Source: Promethearchaeota archaeon
Lineage (GTDB): Archaea > Asgardarchaeota > Lokiarchaeia > Sigynarchaeales > SOKP01
NCBI GenBank assembly: GCA_014729315.1
Contig: WJKD01000139.1
Location: 1-13,246 of the forward strand
Direction: 5' to 3'
Length of the DNA stretch: 13,246 bases
In this document: piece after piece, positions 1-5,688 of the stretch
Layout of the letters: each line of letters begins with the position of its first letter
Position numbering within the stretch: the stretch's first letter is position 1
Program-made: the position numbers and the translations under genes
The notes under the pieces: generated by a model
Databases searched by the model: none
The model's input: the letters and a program-made list of their open reading frames with translations, nothing else
Told to the model about the DNA's origin: nothing

Positions 1-792
1 ACCAAAATAGTTATTACCAATCCAACTATCAAAAAAAATAATATTTCCGCCGCCTTCTTCAATCAAATCAATCAAATAGTCTCCAATAAAAATGGAGCAA
101 CCAGTTAGGATAACATCTTTCGTGTTGTTTTCACCGTATTGTGCTCCATCCTTCGAATCACTAAAATTTTGCGTTTCCATTTCAGAAAGATAAGTTGGTC
201 CAAATAATAACGCTCTTTGCAGAATTTCCAATTTTTTTTTTCCACTTACTCCTGAATGATTTAACTTGCTTATTTCCTTTTTAAACGCATTATATCTTTT
301 TAAGCTAGTAAAAATGGATTCATTTGTTATTTCGTTTCCCTTGATTATTTCTAATTGGTTCTTAAAATCCTCTAATTCAATTTTGTAATATTTTGCGGTG
401 TTTTCGCCAATCGAGTAAGGAATATAATGATTAATTCTAGGAATAGAAAAATATTTTGAGATAATTTCTGCCGCGCATATATTTGATACGCAGTGGTTTG
501 ATACAATAATATAATCGATTAAATCTAAAAAAGAAAATTTAGAAGGTTTCTGGCTAAAAAGCCCGATACAACTCTGAGCGAAAGAACATGTGGAAGGAGG
601 CAAATAATCGTGACTAGCGTTCATCAACTCGTCGTTTCCGGCAAATATTAAATTTAAGGGTATGAAACCCGCAGCGTCAATAATCTCTTCGGGAATATTA
701 TCGTGGGACATATAAGCAACGATTTTTTTCCCTTCCGCTTTTTTATCTCTGAGGTATTGATTATATTCTATTAAGAGCTCATTAGTCATCAT
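1..792 (-). CDS. 2-hydroxyacyl-CoA dehydratase / double-cubane family subunit (HgdB/BcrB/FldC-like), partial
   Basis: The reading frame is open from ATG 792 to the left edge, giving 264 residues with the C-terminus missing (family proteins are usually about 370-420). It belongs to the HgdB/FldBC/BcrBC family, Fe-S enzymes that need ATP-driven electron injection by an activase to remove water from 2-hydroxyacyl-CoA or do related reductions. Visible features: the N-terminal substrate-domain pattern around residues 24-52 (VAYMSHDNIPEEIIDAAG), a cysteine pair at C69/C75 (STCSFAQSC), a second pair at C101/C106 (NHCVSNIC), and a later LTGC followed by a GGG turn. Where family members usually carry D-x-C-x-G-x-R, this protein reads D-S-W-I-G-N-N, so a canonical cluster cysteine appears replaced by Trp. 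The activase gene lies just upstream on the same strand, which supports the assignment. The substrate cannot be told. A single-subunit double-cubane protein is an alternative to a two-subunit dehydratase. A second ATG lies one codon downstream (789). Confidence 0.8.
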   Translation of the reverse strand, partial: MMTNELLIEYNQYLRDKKAEGKKIVAYMSHDNIPEEIIDAAGFIPLNLIFAGNDELMNASHDYLPPSTCSFAQSCIGLFSQKPSKFSFLDLIDYIIVSNHCVSNICAAEIISKYFSIPRINHYIPYSIGENTAKYYKIELEDFKNQLEIIKGNEITNESIFTSLKRYNAFKKEISKLNHSGVSGKKKLEILQRALLFGPTYLSEMETQNFSDSKDGAQYGENNTKDVILTGCSIFIGDYLIDLIEEGGGNIIFFDSWIGNNYFG

Positions 793-812
793 TTTTTAGT
801 TGTGAGTTTAAT

Positions 813-825
813 ATTAGTATTAAAA
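813..825 (-). promoter_or_regulatory. putative TATA box of the dehydratase-like gene
   Basis: The minus strand reads TTTTAATACTAAT, centred about 27 nt upstream of ATG 792. That is the distance expected for an archaeal TATA box feeding a leaderless or nearly leaderless transcript. No Shine-Dalgarno is visible before the ATG. The rest of the 793-971 gap holds only AT-rich sequence with no ORF, so the gene may have its own promoter as well as read-through from the activase gene. Confidence 0.35.
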
Positions 826-971
826 TTTTTGATCAAATATCGAGTATGTTTGATATTATCCAACCGCTTAAATTCCTAAGAAAATTCAAATTAGATAAAT
901 AGTGTTATAATGAATTTAATTAAAAAATAGTATTAATTCTTGATACCGTAGGAATTTTAGAACAAAAACGA

Positions 972-1748
972 TTAGCTCTTCTTATCTTGTGCAATTAACG
1001 CAGCCCCTATAGCTCCTGTAAGCTGTGGATACTCTGGGGTGACGACCTCAAATCCTAATTCAATTTCTAAATACTTTTTAACCGCTATATTTTTAGCGAC
1101 TCCTCCACAAAACACCAATGGGGGAGCGACGCCAATTCGTTTTGCCATTCCGCTTACTCTTCTGGCAATTGATTTGTGAATTCCGCTCGCAATATCTTCT
1201 TTCGAAGCACCCCTCGCAAATAACGAGATAACTTCGCTCTCTGCAAACACGGTACAAGTAGAACTTATTGAGGCGGGTTTACTTGATTTTAACGCTAGTT
1301 TCCCGAAATTTTCCAAATCCACTTCCAGAGCGTGCGCCATTACTTCTAAAAACCTACCCGTTCCTGCTGCGCATTTATCATTCATTTGAAAATCAATAAC
1401 ATTTCCCGATTTTTTAGAGATAACTATTGCTTTACTGTCTTGACCACCGATATCTATAACCGATTGTGCTTCTGGATAAAAATATTGAACACCTCTGGCG
1501 TGTGCAGTAATTTCAGTAATTCTATCGTCAGCAATATCGATTGAATTTCTTCCATAACCCGTCGACATCACGTATACGTCTGATCTGGCTAAATTATTTT
1601 TTTCAAGTAACTCATCGAATAAGTTGTGCCCAATTCTTTTAAAATCGTATGTAGACCTTTCGGTTCGAGAATCGATTAATTTTCCATCGTTTAAAATAAC
1701 GATTTTAGTTGCCAGACTCCCTATATCTATTCCAACAAAAGCTTTCAA
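972..1748 (-). CDS. 2-hydroxyacyl-CoA dehydratase activase (HgdC/FldI-type ATPase)
   Basis: A 258-residue ASKHA-fold (BadF/BadG/BcrA/BcrD) ATPase. Such activases form a homodimer bridged by one [4Fe-4S] cluster and couple ATP hydrolysis to transfer of one low-potential electron to the dehydratase. The phosphate-1 motif is GIDIGSLATK (6-15) and the phosphate-2 motif DIGGQDSK (99-106). Both cluster cysteines are present: C126 in NDKCAAGTGRFLE and C165 in SSTCTVFAESE. They match the positions of the two ligands in Acidaminococcus HgdC (about 127 and 166). The adenosine motif is FCGGVAKN near the C-terminus. Length is typical for a single-domain activase. The start is TTG 1748: the frame has a stop two codons upstream and no ATG. 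The minus-strand element TATAATATTT is centred 27 nt upstream, so the transcript is probably leaderless. It lies upstream of, and in the same direction as, its likely partner (1-792) across a 179-nt gap. Confidence 0.93.
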   Translation of the reverse strand: MKAFVGIDIGSLATKIVILNDGKLIDSRTERSTYDFKRIGHNLFDELLEKNNLARSDVYVMSTGYGRNSIDIADDRITEITAHARGVQYFYPEAQSVIDIGGQDSKAIVISKKSGNVIDFQMNDKCAAGTGRFLEVMAHALEVDLENFGKLALKSSKPASISSTCTVFAESEVISLFARGASKEDIASGIHKSIARRVSGMAKRIGVAPPLVFCGGVAKNIAVKKYLEIELGFEVVTPEYPQLTGAIGAALIAQDKKS

Positions 1749-1770
1749 TGTTTATTCGTCCAATTAATCT

Positions 1771-1780
1771 AAATATTATA
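1771..1780 (-). promoter_or_regulatory. putative TATA box of the activase gene
   Basis: The minus strand reads TATAATATTT, centred about 27 nt before TTG 1748. An archaeal promoter here would place the transcript start at or next to the TTG, consistent with the absence of a Shine-Dalgarno. Confidence 0.4.
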
Positions 1781-1848
1781 GAGAGAAAAATGAAGTTTAA
1801 AAAATAAAATTTTTGATTATTTCCTTTTTTTAATTCCTAAAAAATGAT

Positions 1849-2472
1849 TTAGACTCCCAAAAATATAATTGTGATAATTATTGTCAGAGTAAACGCCGCA
1901 AGCATCTGAACTATATTTTTTGGGATAGATTCTTTTGAGATAATACCTAAGAAAGTTCCCAAAAATATAATACAAACGAAGATTATAACAAACGCGGTTA
2001 TAAACACTGTGAAACCCGCTTCTGCAACGAATAAAAATGGAAGTATCGCAACAATTCCCCCGAAGAATGGACTAACTCCGTTTACAAATGAAACCAATAC
2101 TCCCGTAAAGCTTTCTGCTTTTTCGTGAAGAGTTTTTATTTTCTTTTCTTTCAGCTTTTTTATTGAGAAAATTTTTCTTGGTTTCATATTAACGGGGGCT
2201 ATGACTAAAGCTTTATTAATTTCGTCTGGATTACTTTCTTGGAGTGCTAATTCTTCCTCTTCCGTAAAGATTCCCATGGCTTTGTGTAATTCTTTTCTTT
2301 CTTTTCTTTGTTCGGCTCGCTCAGAAAGATAAGAACCCGAAAGACCCGAGATTAACATTGATATTGAAGTTCCGAGACCGGTTAATATGACGTACGAAGA
2401 TTGAATTTTTTCACTGGGATTTTGAAGAATAATTACAAAAAACCCCAGTAATATCCCCAAAATTGTTAACAT
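1849..2472 (-). CDS. VIT1/CCC1-family Fe/Mn transporter, body of the gene (N-terminus displaced, see 2513-2596)
   Basis: From ATG 2472 this gives 207 residues of a VIT1/CCC1 (DUF125) membrane transporter, a family that moves Fe2+ or Mn2+ across membranes. The sequence starts inside transmembrane helix 1 (DG-MLTILGILLGF). Helix 2 is about residues 24-48, ending in the family signature GLSGSYLSERAEQRKERKEL. A charged cytoplasmic metal-binding segment follows (about 50-115, with EEEE). Three more helices lie at about 121-148, 150-178 and 186-207. Starting at ATG 2472 removes the conserved Asp-Gly and the preceding N-terminal helix, so it is unlikely to be the true start. In the same frame the codons H-N-F-Y-D-G lie directly upstream (2490-2473) with no ATG, GTG or TTG, and a TAA follows further up at 2511-2509. 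The missing N-terminus is encoded in another frame at 2596-2522, 31 nt away. The gene is therefore a frame-disrupted pseudogene, an assembly error, or has an unrecognised processing event. Confidence 0.8.
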   Translation of the reverse strand: MLTILGILLGFFVIILQNPSEKIQSSYVILTGLGTSISMLISGLSGSYLSERAEQRKERKELHKAMGIFTEEEELALQESNPDEINKALVIAPVNMKPRKIFSIKKLKEKKIKTLHEKAESFTGVLVSFVNGVSPFFGGIVAILPFLFVAEAGFTVFITAFVIIFVCIIFLGTFLGIISKESIPKNIVQMLAAFTLTIIITIIFLGV

Positions 2473-2512
2473 CCCGTCGTAGAAATTATGTACGCTCCAT
2501 TAAAAGAGATTT

Positions 2513-2596
2513 TTAAGGACTTACGAAGTATCTACGAGCGGTTCCAGCATAGTCTGTAATTTCGTTATATAATTTTAGTTTCTCGATTAAACCCAT
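2513..2596 (-). pseudogene. N-terminal fragment of the VIT1/CCC1-like gene, out of frame with its body
   Basis: ATG 2596 opens a 27-codon frame beginning MGLIEKLKLYN and reaching TARRYFV (codons 19-25, ending at 2522), then S-P-stop (2515-2513). R-R-Y-F-V followed by one or two residues and then an aromatic-Asp-Gly is, as I recall the archaeal VIT1/CCC1 group, the standard entry to helix 1 (RRYFVMNAFDG). The continuation HNFYDGMLTILG is found in another frame starting at 2490. Removing exactly 31 nt (2521-2491) would join the two as RRYFV-H-NFYDG-MLT, matching the family spacing residue for residue and giving about 238 residues. The 31 nt are flanked by a GTA repeat. No Shine-Dalgarno is obvious before ATG 2596. 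Annotate together with 1849-2472 as one disrupted gene. Confidence 0.72.
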
Positions 2597-2646
2597 TTTT
2601 TTATAAAAAAATCTATGTTTCTAATTAAAATCAAATCGCAAGAATT

Positions 2647-2678
2647 AATAACTAATCATTCAATAAATAACTAATCAT
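2647..2678. repeat. 13-bp direct repeat AATAACTAATCAT, two copies, 19-nt period
   Basis: The two perfect copies lie at 2647-2659 and 2666-2678. They sit about 50-80 nt upstream of ATG 2596 of the transporter, just outside a plausible TATA position, where an activator or repressor could bind two sites on nearly the same face of the helix. A related TTAATCATT occurs within 2732-2740. Confidence 0.6.
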
Positions 2679-2794
2679 CGGTTACTTAAACTTATTTTAA
2701 GATGTAAAGGTAAGATGAACTAAAATTTTGATTAATCATTTGCTTAAAATACTGAATGGTCAGAGTTTAAAAACTATGATTTTTATTGATTAAA

Positions 2795-2813
2795 TGTATA
2801 TTATTATTATACA
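2795..2813. promoter_or_regulatory. inverted repeat TGTATA-N7-TATACA, candidate operator/TATA of the DUF47 gene
   Basis: A 19-bp element with perfect 6-bp arms and a TA-only spacer. It overlaps the best TATA-like sequence upstream of TTG 2882 and would put a transcript start near 2830 with a leader of about 50 nt. Because the composition is almost pure A/T, chance symmetry is a real possibility. Confidence 0.35.
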
Positions 2814-2881
2814 CGATGATAAAATTACTAATTTTAACCAAACTCACTAATAATTAAAAAGTAAAAGAGAGATGTTATAAT

Positions 2882-3517
2882 TTGAATAGGACGAGAGAAC
2901 AAATAATTTCGATGCTGATTGAGCATTCGCGAGTTTTGCACTCGGTTATAAGTGATATGGGCGTTTATTATTCCATGTGGGCAGAAGACTTTTCCAAAAA
3001 TAAAGACGATTTGGTAAAGAAAAAAGCAAAAATGGAGTTATCTGAAGAGGACGCAGATACTATAAAAATCCGCATGATTCAAGACTTTTCTGAAGCGGGG
3101 GCACAAGGTTTAGGAGATTATATAGCATTAATTTTGAGAATGGATAATGTGATTAACAGCGCTCTTGAATTTTGCGATATATTATCCTATTTAGTTGATT
3201 GTAATTTAAGCGAAGACATGAAAAAGCAATATCGGAAATTAATTAACTACATCATTGAAATGAGCACTAATTTGAAAATTACAATAAAAAACTTAAGAGA
3301 CAATCTGCAGGAAGTATTCGGTAATACGACTAAAATTCACGAAATTGAGAACAAAGTTGATGGCATTTTTCGAGAATTTTTATCTGAATTATACGATAAC
3401 AAAGAATTAGATATTAGATTACTCCTTCGAATTAGAGACAGTATTATTGTTTTAGAAAACTTAGCAGACAGAATACACGATATCGCAGACAATATAAGAG
3501 TCCTTATATATCAATAA
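2882..3517 (+). CDS. DUF47 / PhoU-like protein
   Basis: A 211-residue, all-helical protein of the DUF47 (PhoU_div) family. These are relatives of PhoU, thought to bind metal clusters and to regulate phosphate or other ion transport, usually next to PiT-type transporters. The PhoU-like acidic metal-binding signatures are visible: S-E-E-D-A-D at about residues 54-59, and L-E-N-L-A-D-R-I-H-D-I-A-D near the C-terminus, repeating the E-x-x-A-D pattern. Length is typical of the family (about 210-220). The start is TTG 2882. The ATG ten nucleotides upstream is followed at once by TAA, and the next in-frame ATG (2912) would remove part of helix 1. A weak purine stretch (AGAGAGA) precedes the TTG. No phosphate transporter is next to it: the divergent neighbour is a Fe/Mn-type transporter and the downstream neighbour is UspA-like, so a metal-stress role is an alternative to phosphate control. 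Confidence 0.85.
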   Translation: MNRTREQIISMLIEHSRVLHSVISDMGVYYSMWAEDFSKNKDDLVKKKAKMELSEEDADTIKIRMIQDFSEAGAQGLGDYIALILRMDNVINSALEFCDILSYLVDCNLSEDMKKQYRKLINYIIEMSTNLKITIKNLRDNLQEVFGNTTKIHEIENKVDGIFREFLSELYDNKELDIRLLLRIRDSIIVLENLADRIHDIADNIRVLIYQ

Positions 3518-3569
3518 TATATCCTAATTTTAATAACTAGATTTTTACACCTTATTAAGTTAATCAAAA

Positions 3570-4034
3570 ATGGATGAGATACGCTATAACTCAATTTTAG
3601 TCCCGATTGATGGATCCTCTAAAAGCTTTGAAGCTTATGATTATGCATTAAAAATATGTAATTTATTTGGCGATTGCTCTATAACTATATTACATGTGAT
3701 TAACGAAGATAACATTAAACAGATTCATACCCATCAAGGAGAAGATATAAATGCTCTCCTAAGAAAATATCAGAATCAGGCTGAAAAATATTTTAATAAA
3801 GCTTTTCACAAGGCAAGATCTAAAGGATATGAAGATAGTTTTATTGAGAGGATTTCTACAACCATTCTTCAAGGTGAACCCGCCGCAGAAATAATTAAGT
3901 TTACAAAAGAGAAAGATTTTGACCTTATTGTAATGTGTCTGCGAGGAAAAAAACATATTGCAGAATATATGATTGGACATGTAACTGAAAGAGTAATAAG
4001 AGTATCTAAAATACCGGTTATTGTTATTCCTTAA
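3570..4034 (+). CDS. universal stress protein (UspA) family protein
   Basis: A 154-residue single-domain Usp. The opening ILVPIDGSSKSFEAYDYALKI (residues 9-29) carries the conserved Asp (D14) at the end of strand 1. LHVI follows at 41-44, and the end IPVIVIP is the typical last strand. The ATP-binding loop G-x2-G-x9-G-(S/T) is degenerate. Here it reads C-L-R-G, nine residues, G-H (residues 123-137), so the first Gly is Cys and the final Ser/Thr is His. ATP binding may be altered or lost. It lies 52 nt downstream of the DUF47 gene in the same direction and may share its transcript. The start ATG 3570 has no clear Shine-Dalgarno. The stop is 2 nt from the end of the convergent endA gene, so transcripts from the two strands probably overlap at their 3' ends. 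Confidence 0.88.
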   Translation: MDEIRYNSILVPIDGSSKSFEAYDYALKICNLFGDCSITILHVINEDNIKQIHTHQGEDINALLRKYQNQAEKYFNKAFHKARSKGYEDSFIERISTTILQGEPAAEIIKFTKEKDFDLIVMCLRGKKHIAEYMIGHVTERVIRVSKIPVIVIP

Positions 4035-4036
4035 TA

Positions 4037-4639
4037 TTACGGCTTGAACCATTCGAAAAAATAATAGCTACAAGTCAAGGGATTTGCTATAACGAATTTC
4101 TTTCTTACTGAAGTTGCTAACCTCCCTGCTCGAACCATGTCAATTGCGGTGATTTTGGAATCGTGGGGGAGCACATGGACAATAAAAGGAGAATGCTCAA
4201 GCCCAGGACCTTTCTTATATACGACGAAATCTGCTCCAAATTTTAGACCAGGGCGGGGCACATATCCTTTTTGCCTTAAATCTTTGTAGATGATGTACTT
4301 TTCCTCGAATTTATTGTGAGTGATTTTTGCTATTTCAAAAAACTCGCTCTTTGAAAGATTTTTATTGTTCTTAATATTTAATATTGAAATCTCTTCTTTT
4401 TCAAGCAAATAATAGGCCTCTATAAGAGATAGTTCAGAAGGTTTGGAAAAGTATTCAAGTCTAGGTTTATTAATTCCAAGAGGGCTTCCAAAAAATCTTT
4501 TTTTTACGTATAACCAAGACGCGTAAAGCGGATTGAAAACTACGACTCGAGAATTTACAAATTTAGTTGGTATAATTTTGGGAATCGTATCTTCATCTAC
4601 TTCGTCTAATACGACGCTTTCGTCGTTTTCCTTACTCAT
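4037..4639 (-). CDS. endA: tRNA-splicing endonuclease (EndA), homotetramer-type
   Basis: A 200-residue archaeal tRNA-intron endonuclease, which cuts bulge-helix-bulge (BHB) structures in pre-tRNA, pre-rRNA and some mRNAs, leaving 2',3'-cyclic phosphate ends. The N-terminal domain (about 20-105) is followed by the catalytic domain with the family signature YKDLRQKGYVPRPGLKFGADF (118-138). The catalytic triad can be placed by comparison with the M. jannaschii enzyme: Y141 (VVY), H149 (EHS) and K180 (SVRKK). The His-to-Lys distance of 31 is the same as H125-K156 there. The size fits the single-domain alpha4 class, though an alpha2beta2 enzyme with a separate partner cannot be excluded from the window. 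Start ATG 4639 has no Shine-Dalgarno. The minus strand has an AT-rich TATA-like stretch about 25-30 nt upstream. Divergent from the MEMO operon (118-nt gap), convergent with the UspA-like gene. Confidence 0.93.
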   Translation of the reverse strand: MSKENDESVVLDEVDEDTIPKIIPTKFVNSRVVVFNPLYASWLYVKKRFFGSPLGINKPRLEYFSKPSELSLIEAYYLLEKEEISILNIKNNKNLSKSEFFEIAKITHNKFEEKYIIYKDLRQKGYVPRPGLKFGADFVVYKKGPGLEHSPFIVHVLPHDSKITAIDMVRAGRLATSVRKKFVIANPLTCSYYFFEWFKP

Positions 4640-4728
4640 TATTATAGATTTATTTTAGATAATTTATTAAATCTTTCAAAAATTTAAGAGAATTTAATGA
4701 GATCATTTATATTTCAAAATAAATATTC

Positions 4729-4737
4729 TTTATATTA
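4729..4737 (+). promoter_or_regulatory. putative TATA box of the MEMO operon
   Basis: TTTATATTA is centred 25 nt upstream of ATG 4758. The spacing predicts transcription starting at or within a couple of bases of the start codon, so the first gene of the operon would be leaderless. That fits the lack of a Shine-Dalgarno. Confidence 0.5.
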
Positions 4738-4757
4738 TAGATTAAGTTAATTCGAAG

Positions 4758-5666
4758 ATGATTAATTTGACTGTTAGAAAAGCAGCTTCAGCTGGAAGCT
4801 TTTATCCACGATTTAAACCAGATTTAATACGAATTATTGAAGAAAGTTTTGAAAATGATAAATTTGGACCGGGAGAAAAGCCTGAAACAATTAATAAAGA
4901 GAGAAGAATAATTGGTGGGGTCTCTCCGCATGCGGGTTATGTTTATTCTGGTTGCGCTACTGCCCATACTTTCTTAAATCTCTTCAAAGAAAAAATACCC
5001 GACTCGGTTATAGTATTAGGAACGGATCACATTGGTTATGGAAAAGTTGGACTAATGCAAGATGGCGAATGGGAAACTCCTCTGGGAAATATAAAAATAG
5101 ATAAAGATCTAAGCAAAGCTATAATCGAGCAGAGCAATATTATTATTAGCGATGATTCTGCTTTTATGGGATTTCCCTACGGTCGAGAGCACAATATAGA
5201 AGTCCAACTTCCTTTTATCAAATATTGTGCCAAGGATCAAGATATAAAATTCGTTCCTATTAAAGTAGGTACTAAAAATTATGAAAACTTAGAATCAATA
5301 TCAAATGATATTGCTAACGCTGTAAAGTCTTTAAACAAAGATATTGTTATAGTAGCCTCGTCTGATATGACCCACAAACAACCAAAAAATATTTCTAAAC
5401 CCCAAAAGGATTTAGAAGATATGCATCAAAAGGATCAAGCCGTCATCGAAGCTTTCAAATCGTTTTCTCCTTCTCGAGTTCTTAAATATGCTCAGAAAAC
5501 ATCTGTTTGTGGACCTCAAACAATTACCGCATTAATGCTCACTTGTAAAAATCTGAATGCTTCCCAATGTAAAGCAATTAAATATTATACAAGTTATGAG
5601 AAGGGAGGAGGCACAGGACCATGTGAATATTCAGTTGGCTACTTCTCGGGAATAATTAAAAAATAA
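4758..5666 (+). CDS. MEMO (AmmeMemoRadiSam system protein B) family protein
   Basis: A 302-residue member of the MEMO family, related by fold to class III extradiol dioxygenases. Human MEMO1 binds iron or copper; the archaeal function is not settled. The metal-site signature is intact: H58 in SPHAGYVYSG, H91 in GTDHIGYG, H206 in SSDMTH and C251 in SVCGPQ. They correspond to the His/His/His/Cys set described for human MEMO1 (H49, H81, H192, C244). Other family blocks are KAASAGSFYP at 8-17, EHNIEVQLPF at 144-153 and the closing G-x-x-SVGYFSG. Length is normal. It is the first gene of a compact plus-strand operon, with 22 nt or less to the coiled-coil gene. The AMMECR1 domain and radical-SAM partners often linked to it are not in this window. 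Start ATG 4758 gives the expected N-terminus. Confidence 0.93.
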   Translation: MINLTVRKAASAGSFYPRFKPDLIRIIEESFENDKFGPGEKPETINKERRIIGGVSPHAGYVYSGCATAHTFLNLFKEKIPDSVIVLGTDHIGYGKVGLMQDGEWETPLGNIKIDKDLSKAIIEQSNIIISDDSAFMGFPYGREHNIEVQLPFIKYCAKDQDIKFVPIKVGTKNYENLESISNDIANAVKSLNKDIVIVASSDMTHKQPKNISKPQKDLEDMHQKDQAVIEAFKSFSPSRVLKYAQKTSVCGPQTITALMLTCKNLNASQCKAIKYYTSYEKGGGTGPCEYSVGYFSGIIKK

Positions 5667-5688
5667 TTAAAAATTAATTTTGAATAAT

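Larger units (their letters stand above)
2597..2881. promoter_or_regulatory. divergent regulatory region between the VIT1-like transporter and the DUF47 gene
   Basis: This 285-nt AT-rich stretch holds no ORF that I can support. It contains two copies of AATAACTAATCAT 19 nt apart (2647-2659 and 2666-2678), a 10-bp palindrome TGATTAATCA (2729-2738), and a hyphenated inverted repeat TGTATA-N7-TATACA (2795-2813). A weak minus-strand TATA-like stretch (around 2622-2630) could serve the transporter start at 2596. The 2795-2813 repeat overlaps the only strong plus-strand TATA-like sequence before the DUF47 gene. The density of symmetrical sites suggests regulated, divergently transcribed genes. The regulator is unknown. 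Confidence 0.5.

Noticed and set aside
2491..2524. GTAAGT ... GAG on the minus strand, resembling a eukaryotic GT-AG intron in the transporter gene
   Set aside because: Exact GT-AG removal (30 nt) leaves the frame closed by a stop, and archaea have no spliceosome. Only a 31-nt removal restores the protein.
2491..2536. Canonical BHB intron at the 31-nt interruption
   Set aside because: The frame-restoring cut positions were tested by hand. None gave a 4-bp central helix between two 3-nt bulges; the best had one mismatch and poor flanking helices. Kept only as a finding with alternatives.
3759..4052. 97-codon minus-strand ORF
   Set aside because: Lies antisense to the UspA-like gene, has a Phe/Tyr/Asn-rich composition typical of a shadow frame and no recognisable domain.
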